Source of the DNA: Tetrahymena elliotti 4EA
Lineage: Eukaryota > Ciliophora > Oligohymenophorea > Hymenostomatida > Tetrahymenidae
Assembly (NCBI GenBank): GCA_000231825.2
Contig: JH720304.1
Span: 29,230-93,229, forward strand
DNA length: 64,000 bases
Direction of reading: 5' to 3'
Shown here: one piece after another, positions 1 through 10,274 of the stretch
Layout of the letters: every line of letters begins with the position of its first letter
Numbering within the stretch: the stretch's first letter is position 1
Position numbers and translations under genes: made by a program
Notes under the pieces: generated by a model
What the model was told of the DNA's origin: nothing
What the model saw: only the letters and a program-made list of their open reading frames with translations
Database searches by the model: none

Positions 1-129
1 AAATTCACGCTTCTTAGATTTAAATCTAAAAAAACTTGTTTCGGAATAAATTATTTAGGGTATTTAAACTTTTCATGAATGTAATAAAAACTCATAAATT
101 TGTATTATTTTATAACACAATTAAGGTAA

Positions 130-240
130 AGTAGATTCAATTAATTCAATAAATTTTGAAAAAATATTTTCCTTATCCCAACAAAATCTTTTCATTAGGG
201 AGCTTACAAAAAAGTAATATTTATAAATAGAACTCTTTTA
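130..240 (-). repeat. Fragment of WD40-gene 3' end (copy a)
   Basis: This stretch resembles, on the minus strand, the last ~110 bp of the WD40-like gene that ends at 7017. Shared blocks run from the poly-A-rich 'aatttt...aaatatttt' part to 'cattaggga(a)gctta', followed by a relative of 'ataagcagagctttttta'. The fragment is broken and carries no usable ORF. It lies 5' of a second, better preserved fragment at 425-560, in the same order seen at 6640-6755 and 7017-7140. Confidence 0.6.
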
Positions 241-424
241 AATTTGGAAAATAAACTATTTAATCTAAAAAAAATATGTGGTAATTATATTTATATAATA
301 ATACAATTAAGGTAAATTAGATTATTTAGTGCTGTTCATAATAAAAAAGAGATAGTTTATTTAGATTTTATTGATATTAATTGTATTTTTTTTGAATTTT
401 CTCTTATAAAAATTTTTAAACTAT

Positions 425-560
425 TGCCTAAATCGCTTGACTTTTTTTCATTAATAAATTTCAAAAATATTTTTTCCTTCTATCAAAAAATCTTTTGATT
501 AGAAATCTTCTGAAAAACAGGTAAGTAAGTAATCAGAATAAATAGAACTTTTTTCACTGC
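425..560 (-). repeat. Fragment of WD40-gene 3' end (copy b)
   Basis: A second, longer copy of the WD40-gene 3' end. Similarity to 7010-7140 covers the region encoding the C-terminal residues, including the Ala-Tyr-Ser-Asp part, and the stop region. Here the reading frame is interrupted. It runs straight into the sequence upstream of membrane-protein copy 1, so the junction at about 550 marks an old rearrangement. Confidence 0.6.
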
Positions 561-940
561 TTTAGAAATAAAAAAAGAGATGGATCCAAAGATTCTATAT
601 CTTTTTGTATTACAATTATAGTCATTTAATAATAATTTACTATTTATGTTATTTATTGTTGACCTCTAGCTTGTATTCGTCATCTTTATTTGTATTTGAA
701 AAGAACATTCTGAGAAAAAATTTTAAAAATCAAAAATATCCTCTGATAAATAAATTTTAAAGGCTTTGATTGTTTTAAAATAAAATCTTTTTTTGACAAA
801 AAAACATTTCATTTCATGTAAAGAAAAATTAAAAAAATAAATATTTATTTTTTCAATCTTTTTTAAAATATGGTAAATTTATCTTTTAAAATTGCGATCA
901 ATTAATTTATGGTGAAAAATAATATATAAAGATTTATTAA

Positions 941-958
941 AAGAGAGAGAGAGAGAGG
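941..958 (+). repeat. GA microsatellite
   Basis: A run of GA dinucleotides about 90 bp before the start codon of the membrane-protein gene at 1051. The paralogous position near 4917-4928 has a shorter GA run, so its length varies between the copies. Confidence 0.8.
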
Positions 959-1050
959 AAATATAATATCTGAGGTAAATAATCTTAAAATTTTAATAAA
1001 AAAGAGACAAGCAAATTATATAATAGCAAAAGTAACAATAATAATATTTG

Positions 1051-2490
1051 ATGCTTTTAGTTTCATTACTATACTATACAATCAATATGTATACTATTTA
1101 TACATCTATTATGTTATATTTAGATGGCTAAACAGCTTATTTTATTGCTTATGCTTCAGTATTTGGTATAGATAAGTTAGTAATGCTTTTAATCTCAAAT
1201 AGAAACTCTGAGAATACATACTTTATTTTTGACTTTCTTTAGATTGGATTCTTATATCTCTTATTTTCTCCTGCATACATATATACTAATTTATATGAAG
1301 TCATGTTAATAAAATTATGTAGCTGGATGTTACCCTCTATGATTATATAATTTATATTCTTCATCTGCATAGGAATGGTAAGAGATAATAATGTTAGTGA
1401 ATCTAATTAATATTTAGCATTTTCTAATTTGATTTCACTCATATTTTTAATATTAACATTCTGGCTATTTTAAGAAATATAGTACAATGATAAAAAAGAA
1501 ATTAAAAATGGATTATTTAACTATCTTTAGGTTTAAATGTTCTTTTTTACTTTGTTCTCTCTTACTTATTTTAATGACCCTTTTGGAATTAATCTAGCTT
1601 ACTATTAAATTACTATTACTATAATTAGTATTCTCATATTTTTACTCAAAAAATTAATCTTAATGCATGATAACTCTGAAAGAATTGAATTAGCATTCAG
1701 TTTTTCGTTTTTTTTTATATAATTAGATGAAGGAATCAATTTTAAAGAATATATTATCTACATACAGTACATAAATTAACTAGTAAGAATAGGATTAATT
1801 ATTGTATTTTGTGATAGTTATAAAGATTTATTTACAGTATAAATATCCTCAATCTTAATAATAAAGTAAATATGTGTATTTACGACTTTGATAATGAGTG
1901 TTGTCTATTTTATTATTAATTACAAGTAATTCCTAGTTTGTTTAAAAACTTAATTTATGTATATAGAAGATGAATCAACTTTAAAAAGTGCTATAAAAAC
2001 ATTTAATATGAGAAATATTCTGACAAAAAGGTTTTTATTACATTTATCAACTAGTATTAATTTAAATAACCAATAGCTGTTACTTGAAGATGAGAGCAAA
2101 CAATAATTAAAACTACAGTTTTGGTAAGGAATAAGCAATCAAATTAAATTAAAAAAACACATTGACTTTACTAAAAGTACCATTTTGTATTTTTTTAGAT
2201 AGGATATATAAGTTCTCTCACAATAAATTGAAAATTTTCCTGATGTGATTTTAGATGCAGTAAAACAAGATTTAATAATAAATAAAAATGATTTAATAGC
2301 AAGATATCATCTAGGTTTTATATTTAATTATACTTCAACTATACTTATTTAAGCATACCAAAGAGATAATATTGACTTTGAATTAAGTTAATTATTTGCA
2401 GAAACATTATATTTAACAGTCTTTGATAAAGAATTAAAATAATATTTAATTTTTCATCCAGCAATTATTTTATATGATTTGTATGATTGA
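1051..2490 (+). CDS. Multi-pass membrane protein, intact copy
   Basis: One uninterrupted ORF of 479 codons with many in-frame TAA/TAG read as Gln, ending at TGA. The protein is dominated by hydrophobic stretches rich in Ile, Leu and Phe (six to eight likely membrane segments). More polar parts lie near residues 150-160 (Glu, Asn, Lys) and in the C-terminal third, where Lys-Lys-His and Asp-rich patches suggest a cytosolic tail. I recognise no transporter or receptor signature, so the function is unknown. A paralogue lies at 4987-6398. Start: this ATG opens the frame at the same place as the paralogue's ATG. It could be a ciliate-specific membrane family. Confidence is high for the gene and low for any function. 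Confidence 0.8.
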
Positions 2491-2708
2491 TTTTATTATT
2501 ATTAGATAAAAAATAAATTTAGTAAAAACCTAATAAAGCCATTTTTTCTTTTCTAAATATTGATCATAAATTAACTCAAAGATATTACTATAATTCATTT
2601 TTTTTTAAATATTATCATCTTAATTTTATGAATACGTTTTCTTATTTTATTTATTTTGAAGGTTTAAATTTTCCTAATAATTTTAATAAGAAAATAAAAA
2701 AATTAATA

Positions 2709-3731
2709 TCATTTTATTATTTCAAGTTCTTTTGAAACATAATTTGATTGCTATTTAACTCTTTTATATAGCATAGAACAGACTTGAACAACTTATTCTT
2801 GAATTTATTTTTCAAGTATTGAATCCCATTCTTCTACTATTGCAGATTTAATTTAGCCAATATCAAGTGCTTTCTTTTTTTCTATTTATACTTTCATCCA
2901 TCCCTAGATTAATTCAATATGGTCTAGAAGAAGGGAATTAGGAGGAAATTCAAGGATTTCATATCCAATTTTATTGATAAAATCAATAACAGATTGTGGG
3001 TAATGAGCGGATGCTGAGTCTTTTTAGAATTCCCATTTTTTCCTTTCTTAATCTTCTTCTATTTCTTTAAAAAATCTTTGTAAAATGTCAAAAAAGTATT
3101 GATGACTCAAACATCCATCAACAAATTCTAAATAAAGAGTCCTACAATAAGATATTGATTAACATCAATGAGAAGTCTGGGTTCTCCTTAATTTTTTTAG
3201 GAAAAAACTCATTATTTAGTACAAATAAATACCTTTTAGGTGTTTCTGTTTATGTAAAATCAGCATTTATAAGAAAATATTACATATCTAAATCTTGTTT
3301 TTTTGTTTATGTGAAGATTACAAAATTTGAGTCTCTTCTTTAAATGCTAGCCACTTAAAATTGGAGTACAAATCTGCTTTAAAAATTGACCTAAATCAGA
3401 AAGAAATCTAGACATAGTGCTTTAAGAAACTTCTACATCGATTTCTTCCTCCATTAAATCTTGATCTTCTAGTAAAGTTCTTATTTAATTATTTAATAAT
3501 ACTGCTTAAAACTTATCTTTTTGGATTTGGTTTAAAAGTTATGGTCTACCTTGATTGAAGTATATTAAATCAATTTATACATCCATTCTTTCAAATTTGT
3601 CAACAACTCTTCTGATCTCTGTTCTATGGATTTATAATTCATTTCATTTGGCTTTTATTGTTACCCTCATTCCATTTAACTGCAATCTAATATTTAATTA
3701 GATTCTTTAATTTGTCTTCTTCAATATCCAT
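2709..3731 (-). pseudogene. Decayed Tc1/mariner-type transposase
   Basis: Reading the minus strand gives the outline of an IS630/Tc1/mariner transposase of about 340 codons. An N-terminal helix-turn-helix part starts at an ATG at 3731 and contains Gly-Arg-Pro, as in the linker of this family, and a Pro-x-Leu-Ser-x2-His motif follows. The second catalytic block reads Asp-Ser-Ala-x-Ala-His, and the third reads Pro-Pro-Asn-Ser with Ile-Glu-Leu-Ile-x-Gly-Trp-Met, where the family has PPYSPDLNPIE. The final acidic residue of the triad is kept there, but several neighbouring consensus residues are changed. The frame is broken by TGA codons and at least three frameshifts (near 3640, 3270-3290 and 3160-3180). 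The element sits between two copies of the membrane-protein unit. I found no clear terminal inverted repeats. It is dead as a protein-coding gene. Confidence 0.85.
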
Positions 3732-3934
3732 TCCTACAGAAAATTATTGTAATTTTATTTCTGTATTAACTGATTTAGTAAAAATTGGCAGTAAATCTTA
3801 ATTTTTGTAGGTAGTATTTTTGAGTTATCTTTAAAACTACATAAGTGTTTTAAATGAATTATACCTATAATTAAAACTTATTAAAAATACTATATTATAA
3901 TATTAACTGGAATAGAATAGATTAAAAATATCTA

Positions 3935-4450
3935 AAAAAAGGGTGGCACACAATTTATGAAATCTGCAATAAAAACCCCAATAATTCAGATCCAAGAAGA
4001 AAATCGAGGGTGGCAATTTTTCCTCAAATTTCTCAAAAATATAGTCCGAACTTGAGGAATACACTAAAATGTTGGTCCGAAATGTGAGGGTATTCATTTT
4101 TTCAATCAATTTTTAAAATCTTCTTACCAAAATTTGATTATTTATAAAAATCCAAATAAATACAGTAAAAATATTTAATTAACATTTTTATTAGTAATTC
4201 AATTTGAATTTAGAAAAAAAGTAATAATTATTACTATTAATAAATTCAAAATGAAAAGAAAAATGAAAATAAAATGTACTAAATTAATATAATGAATCTT
4301 CACCTACAAAAACTAATTTTTAAATCTGCAATTTGATTCTTTTTATATTTATTTAACTCACATAGGACTAACTTCAAAAAAAATATCAAACTTTTTTCAT
4401 ATTTTAACTCTGGGATTACCTCTAAATCAGAAATAAGAGGTCCGAATATC
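3935..4450. other. GC-richer patch with repeated short motif
   Basis: About 500 bp on the right side of the transposase, less AT-rich than its surroundings at 3935-4100. 'gggtggca' occurs twice (near 3940 and 4008). 'gtccgaa' occurs three times (4044, 4075 and about 4440), the first two followed by 'tgagg' at nearly the same distance. A 68-codon minus-strand ORF (3903-4109) covers the patch but has no recognisable motif. It may be an end of the transposon or an unrelated insertion. Confidence 0.4.
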
Positions 4451-4514
4451 TGTAAGAGTGAGAAATTAAGGTATATTTAACTATATACTTAGCTTTACCT
4501 TTTGTGTTTCAACA

Positions 4515-4580
4515 GTGTGAATCAATGTAAAACAAGTAAATAATCAGTATAAATAGAACGTTTTTCACTACTTTAGAAAT
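4515..4580 (-). repeat. Short fragment of WD40-gene 3' end
   Basis: The sequence just before duplicated unit 2 ('aatcagtataaatagaac' and 'tttttcactactttag') matches the corresponding part before unit 1 and, more distantly, the 3' coding part of the WD40 gene near 7095-7140. It shows that the duplication boundary lies inside or next to a WD40-gene remnant. Confidence 0.5.
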
Positions 4581-4986
4581 ATAAAAAGAGATGGATCCAA
4601 AGATCCTATATTTTGGTACTAAAATAATAAGTATTTAATAAACATTTACTATTTATGGCCATTTATTCAATACCTCTAGCTCATGCTATCACTTTATTTC
4701 ATATCTGAGTATTCTTAGAAAAAACTTTAAAAATTAACAATATCCTCAAATAAATAAATTTTCAACTCTCTAATTGTTTAGAATAAAATCTTTTTTTGAC
4801 AAAAATAACATTTTATGCAAAGCTAAATTCTTTTATAAAATTATATGGTAAAATATATCTATTAAAATTGCTGATTAATGAAAGTATGGTGTAAATATAA
4901 TAAAGATTAATTAAAAAGAAGAGAGAGGAAAAATAATATCTTAGGTAAATAATCTAAAATTTATAAAACAATAATAATAACATTTG

Positions 4987-6398
4987 ATGATCTTAGTTTT
5001 ACTGCTTTACTATGCAATCAGTATATTTAGTATTTTTACAGCAGTTATGTTATATTTTGATGGTTAAACAGCTTATTTTATTGCTTATGCTTCAGTATTT
5101 GGTATAGATAAGATAATGATGCTTTTAATTGGATTTAGTTGCTCTAATATTTCATATATTTTTTTTGATTTTCTTTAAATTGGATTCTTATATCTCTTTT
5201 TTTGTTTTATGGGCATATATCAACACTTAAGGGATTTGATGGTACTTAAATTATTTAGCTGGATGTTACCCTCTCTTATATTATAATTTATATTCTTCTT
5301 CTGCATAGGAATTGTTAAAGATAATAATGTTAGTGAATCTAATTAATATTTAGTATTTACTAATTTGATTTTACTAATATTTTTAATATTAACATTCTAG
5401 CGGTTTAAAGAATTTGAGGGCAATTTTTAAAAAGATATTAAAAATGGATTCAATTATTATTTTTAGGTTTCAATGTTCTTTTTTACTTAGTTCTCTCTTA
5501 CTTATTTTAAGGATCGTTTTGGAATTAGTCTAGCTTACTATTAAATTCCTGTTTTTATAATTAGTTTTCTTATAATTATGCACAAAAAATTAATCTAAAA
5601 GCATGAAAAAATTGAAATAGTATTCAATTTTTTGTAATTTTTTCAACTAGAATAAGAAATTAATTTCAAAGAAAATTTTACCTTTTTACAGTATATAAAT
5701 TAATTAGGAAGAATAGGATTAATTCTGATATTTTGTGATAGTTATAAAGATTTATTTACTGTATAAACATCCTCAATCTTAATAATAAAGTAAATATGTG
5801 TATTTACTACTTTAATAATGAGTGTTATCTATTTTATTATTAATTTCAAGTAATTCTTAATTTGTCTAAAAACTTAATTTATATCTTTACAAGATGAATC
5901 TACATTAAAAAGTGCTATAAAAATAGTTAATAGGAGAAACATTCTGATTAAAAGATTTTTATTATGTGTAAGAAATCCTCTTAATTTAAATAATCCAAAT
6001 ATAAGAGTAGATAATTATTAAAACTACAATTTTGGTAAGGAATAAGTGATAAAATGAAATTAAAAAAACATATTGACTTTACTCTAGGTACCATTTTTTA
6101 TATTTTAGAGGATATATAATTTCTTTCTTAATAAATTGAACATTTTCCTGATGTAATTTTAAAAGAAGTAAAACAATATGTAACAATAAGTAGAGATGAT
6201 TTAATAGCAAGATATAATTTAGGTTTTATATTTAATTATTCTTCAACTTTTTTTATTAAAGCATACCAAAGAGATTATAATGACTATGAATTTAATTAAT
6301 TCTTTTCATAAACATTATATTTAACAGTTTTTCATAAAGAAATAAAATAATATTTAACTAATAATCCAGTAAATATTTTATATGATTTGTATGATTGA
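4987..6398 (+). pseudogene. Frameshifted second copy of membrane protein gene
   Basis: This copy aligns codon by codon with the gene at 1051-2490, starting at the equivalent ATG. Around 5985-6010 it has a deletion relative to copy 1, and the original frame then meets TGA at 6055-6057, truncating the protein to 356 residues. Downstream, the paralogous frame stays open and similar to copy 1 as far as the matching TGA at 6396-6398. So the C-terminal third has been uncoupled by a fairly recent indel. Either this is a pseudogene or a shortened protein is made. No intron with GT..AG ends that would restore the frame is evident. Confidence 0.75.
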
Positions 6399-6639
6399 AT
6401 TTTATAAAGGAAAAATTATTTAAAAAAATAAATTTGTTTATAAAAAATTAAATAAATTATTAAAATTCATTTTTTTGTTGAAAATATTGCCAACTTAATG
6501 AATCTAATCAGATTATTTTATTTCTTAAAATTATTTATTTTGAAGTTTAAATTGTTTTAATAATTTTGATAAGAGAATAAAAATAGCAGAGTTTTATTTA
6601 AAAACTTAATATAATTAAAGTATATAAACTATTTGCTAA

Positions 6640-6755
6640 ATTGCTAGACTTTATTAAATTTATTAATTTCAAACATATTTTTTACTTCTTTCAAGTAATC
6701 TTTTCATTCGGAATCTAAAATATTATCAGGATAAGTAGAGTTTTTTTAAACAAAT
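6640..6755 (-). repeat. Fragment of WD40-gene 3' end (copy a', downstream)
   Basis: A ~115 bp direct repeat of the gene's own 3' end (7017-7140), located ~260 bp beyond the stop codon. The frame is broken. The pair 6640-6755 plus 7017-7140, with its spacer (including 'gacagtttatttagatttt' near 6931), is paralogous to 130-560. Confidence 0.6.
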
Positions 6756-7016
6756 TAAGAATTTTTTTAATTAATTTGGAAAAGAAACTATTTAATCTAA
6801 AAAAACATAAGTAGGAATTATATATTTATGGTATTTTAAAATAAAATATTTTACTCACTCATACCTACATGCATATTTAGATAATTGTAAAATTAACTAG
6901 AGAATTTAATCCTATCCAAAATAAGCAAAGAGACAGTTTATTTAGATTTTTTGATATTAATTATATCCCTTTCAAATTTTCTAGTAAAAAAATATTTCAG
7001 CTTACTTCTACTTAAA

Positions 7017-8147
7017 TCATTTGATTTTATTAAATTTAAAAATTTCAAACAAATTTTTTCCTTCTCCTAAGAAAATCATTTCATTAGCAAGCTTATGTAA
7101 AACAGATATATAATCAGAATAAGCAGAGCTTTTTTAAAGTGTTTGATTATCTATGGTGTTAAATAGGTACCATAATTTTTTATTAGTGGAAAATAAAATG
7201 TATGAAGTATCTTCAAAAGCAATAATTTAGTATATATAGCTATTTATATTTATTTTTTTGAGTTCTTTGCATTTTAACTCATCTTTACTATTTTCATATT
7301 GATAAACAATAATCTCTCCTCCTGTATTACCTGTATAAAAAGTATTACTTGTTAAGTTTAAATATCCACATCTAATACAAGATTATTATTGAAAACTATC
7401 TAATTTTTTGTTTTCAAATGTATCGTACAATATAAATTATTTATCTTCTCCTAGCGAAAAAAGGTATCTTTCTTAGTATATAAATATTTCATTTACTTTT
7501 CTTTCATGCAAATTAATAACTTTCTGATCTATTTTCAAATCTACTTTAGGAGAGTTAACATCAACATTTTAGGTTTACTCTTGTTCATTTTGATAATTTG
7601 TTTTTAAGAATAAATCAAAATTGATGAAATTTATTATATTTATTGGGCCATTTTTAGATCCTACAATTAAATTTTCTCTGTTTAAGCTTTTTATGCAGTT
7701 AATTTTATTTTTTAGCTTTAAGTTATAAATCTCTTCATAATTATAATTATTATCATTGTTCTACTTATTTTAGTATATTCTTAACTGCTTATCCTCTCCA
7801 CCAACACAAAATATGCTTTTGTTTTTATTTATGAAGCATAAATCGCTCATTTTATTAGATTTTATGAATGAGATTCTTTATTTTTCTGAATACGTATCTC
7901 CTTACCAAATAATTAAATTATTATTTCCTTAGTTCCATCCATCTAAAGTAATTATAATATCATCCTATGAATCAGCTCTCAATATACAATGCTAATTAAT
8001 ATCTTTCTTTTAAAATTTCAAACTAATAATTTCATCACAATCATCTTTTTGTATTTCTTTCAAGTTTTCTTCAATCTATTAATTTATATTCTCTAACTTG
8101 TATTCATCTTTTAGCAAATTTTTCATTTCTTTCTTTGATTAATTCAT
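7017..8147 (-). CDS. WD40-like beta-propeller protein
   Basis: A single-exon ORF of 376 codons, minus strand, ending at TGA. The N-terminal ~40 residues are charged and probably coiled. After that the protein shows repeated blocks with Gly-Asp/Glu-Asp turns and Trp- or Tyr-ending strands: Ile-Ile-x-Trp near residue 90, Gly-Gly-Glu-Asp-Lys-x-Leu-x-Ile-Tyr near 130, Gly-Glu-Asp-Lys-x-Phe-x-Leu-Tyr-Asp near 250, and Gly-Asn-x-Gly-Gly-Glu-Ile-x-Val-Tyr near 290. These fit degenerate WD40 blades (about 6-7). No enzyme domain is seen, so a scaffold role is likely. The start is the first ATG in frame (8145-8147). The 3' end of this gene has been copied several times nearby (130-560, 4515-4580, 6640-6755). 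Confidence 0.75.
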
Positions 8148-10274
8148 CTTTACTATTATAATACAAATATATATGGTAATCTAATATCATAAATTTAGAT
8201 TTTTATAAAAATAATAACAAAAAATTTATAAAATAAATATTTTCATTTTATGAATAGGATAAAGAAAGATCTTAATAATATAATTGTAACCTATAAAAAG
8301 CAAATTATTTATTTTTAAATAACTTATTTTTGATACTTAATAAGTTATGTTTAATTTTTATCTCCAACAATATATCTCAGAAAAATTAAAATTTATATTA
8401 AAATATTTATTTTTGTGTTAAAAAAACTTATTATTTTAAAGAAGGTCAAAAAATTAAATAATTTAGATTGTAAAATATAGCACAGACAGTTAGTTTTGGG
8501 ACAGCTCATTAATTATATGAAAATGAAAGGTGTCCCAAAACTTACTGTCCGACTTATATATGATAATTTAAAGAATAGATACGATTCATACAAAACAATA
8601 CTATGATTAAATTGATAATATTAATATGAATAAAATTATTGCATTGGAATTATTTGTGATTGTTTTGTATTTATTTATTTGAATTAAAAAAGAATCTAAT
8701 CTTACTGTAAAAATCTTTTTGTTTGAAAAATATTAGCTTTAAATTAATGTAATTAGTATATCTTACCTTTTTCTTATCTGATAAAAAAGATTTAATGAAT
8801 GCTGGGTTATTTTAAAGTAAGATAATTATTGAAAAATATCTTATTGACTTATTTTTGAAGTTAAAAAGAAATAATATCTAAAGATTACATTCACCTTAAT
8901 AAATTCAAATTTTAATAATATTTTTAAATTCCTAATGGTCCTTTCTCCTTTTATTTGCAATATTTTCAATAAAATCTTTTAAATTTCTCTAAAGCTTTCA
9001 ATAATATTTTAATATTTGAGAATTTTCTGAAAAATTTAATCATTTAATTCATCTTTTTATTACTTTTTTTAAGTTTGCTAGTTCCGCTTTCTGTAGTTAG
9101 TGATCTATCTATAAGAGTAATAAATAATTAATACCAATTAACTTTTATAGTAATGAATATTGGAATAATTATTTAATAAGAAGAATTTCTAAATTTTATA
9201 TAATTTGTTACATATTGAATTAAAAATTTTTTAACCTTATTACAGCCTTTTCGATTTGGAAATAAATTTTCTATTGGAGTTTTGTAGAAAAAGATACTTA
9301 AATAAAAAATTCAAATTTTGTAAGTGCTTATTCTTTCAAATTAAAAAAGAAGTTAGAATTGGGGATAAAAAATTCATATGAAAAATTTCAATTTTTTTTC
9401 TATTTAAGATATTGATACAAAATTAATTAAGTAAATAAAACAAAATTGATGATTATAAACTATTTACTATTTTTGACACCTTTTTCCTTTTGAAGTCCAC
9501 ATATTTAAAGCGAAAAAATGATTTGTTCATAAATTAATTTTAAATAAATGACTAAAAATACCTATCCAAGATTCGTAGAATATTTACATAGCCATAAAAT
9601 TATTTGTTTGCAATTAAATGGTATAATTATTTGCAAATTAAATCTTAGAAAAACTTAAATTATCGTTTTAAAAAATAAATAAAATACATTCAATAGTTTT
9701 ACTAAATAAAATGGTTTACTCATAGAATAAAATGCACATTCAGACTAAATCTAAATTCAATATATCTATTCTTATTATCATCCATAACATCATAATATTT
9801 ATGAGATACTAACAAAATTAATAATAGTATAGAAAAAATTTCTAACAGTTAAATGCATACTTGGAGCTTAAAAATACTGAAAATAGAGTTATTGAATTTA
9901 ATATCAAATGATATTCATTCATTTTATTTCTAAAAAAAGAAAATTTTTTAGATGAAAGCTCTTTCAAAAAAAAAATGTTTATTAGATTTGATTTTTATGA
10001 TATAAGCTCTACCAAATATAAATTTACTCACTTGAAAAAAGTTGTTCAAATATTCATACATAATAATGTTAAATCTTATCTCACGTATCCTTGAAGATTT
10101 AATGATACAAATCCATCAATTTGATTTTATTTAATTTCATAAAGATTTTGGAATAATTTTTTGTTATTTACAAAATTTAGATATTGAAATATTAAATTTG
10201 GAATTAATAAATAAATAACAAGATAATAGAATACTATTGTCCTTTCAAAATAAATATTAAAATAATTCTAAAAT
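8148..10274. other. AT-rich intergenic region
   Basis: About 2.1 kb of AT-rich sequence between two genes. Apart from the palindrome at 8483-8551, I see no supported gene. A long minus-strand frame free of TGA covers about 8600-9240, but its translation is a monotonous Ile/Asn/Lys/Gln mixture with no motif, and such frames are expected by chance when TGA is the only stop. Confidence 0.5.
8483..8551. repeat. MITE-like inverted repeat
   Basis: Two 21-nt arms (8483-8503 and 8531-8551) are inverted copies matching at 19 of 21 positions, separated by 27 nt. The arm core is 'ttttgggaca'. This looks like the fused terminal inverted repeats of a Tc1/mariner-type element, or a very short MITE. It would also fold into a strong hairpin in RNA. 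Confidence 0.65.

Larger units (their letters stand above)
520..2510 (+). repeat. Duplicated unit, copy 1
   Basis: This unit is repeated at about 4525-6420. It includes ~500 bp of non-coding sequence, a purine run (GA repeat at 941-958, shorter in the other copy) and the membrane-protein gene. Similarity is high in the coding part and interrupted by small indels upstream, so the duplication is not recent. Confidence 0.8.

Noticed and set aside
8600..9240. A ~200-codon minus-strand ORF
   Set aside because: Monotonous Ile/Asn/Lys/Gln composition, no start and no motif. With TGA as the only stop in AT-rich DNA such frames arise by chance.
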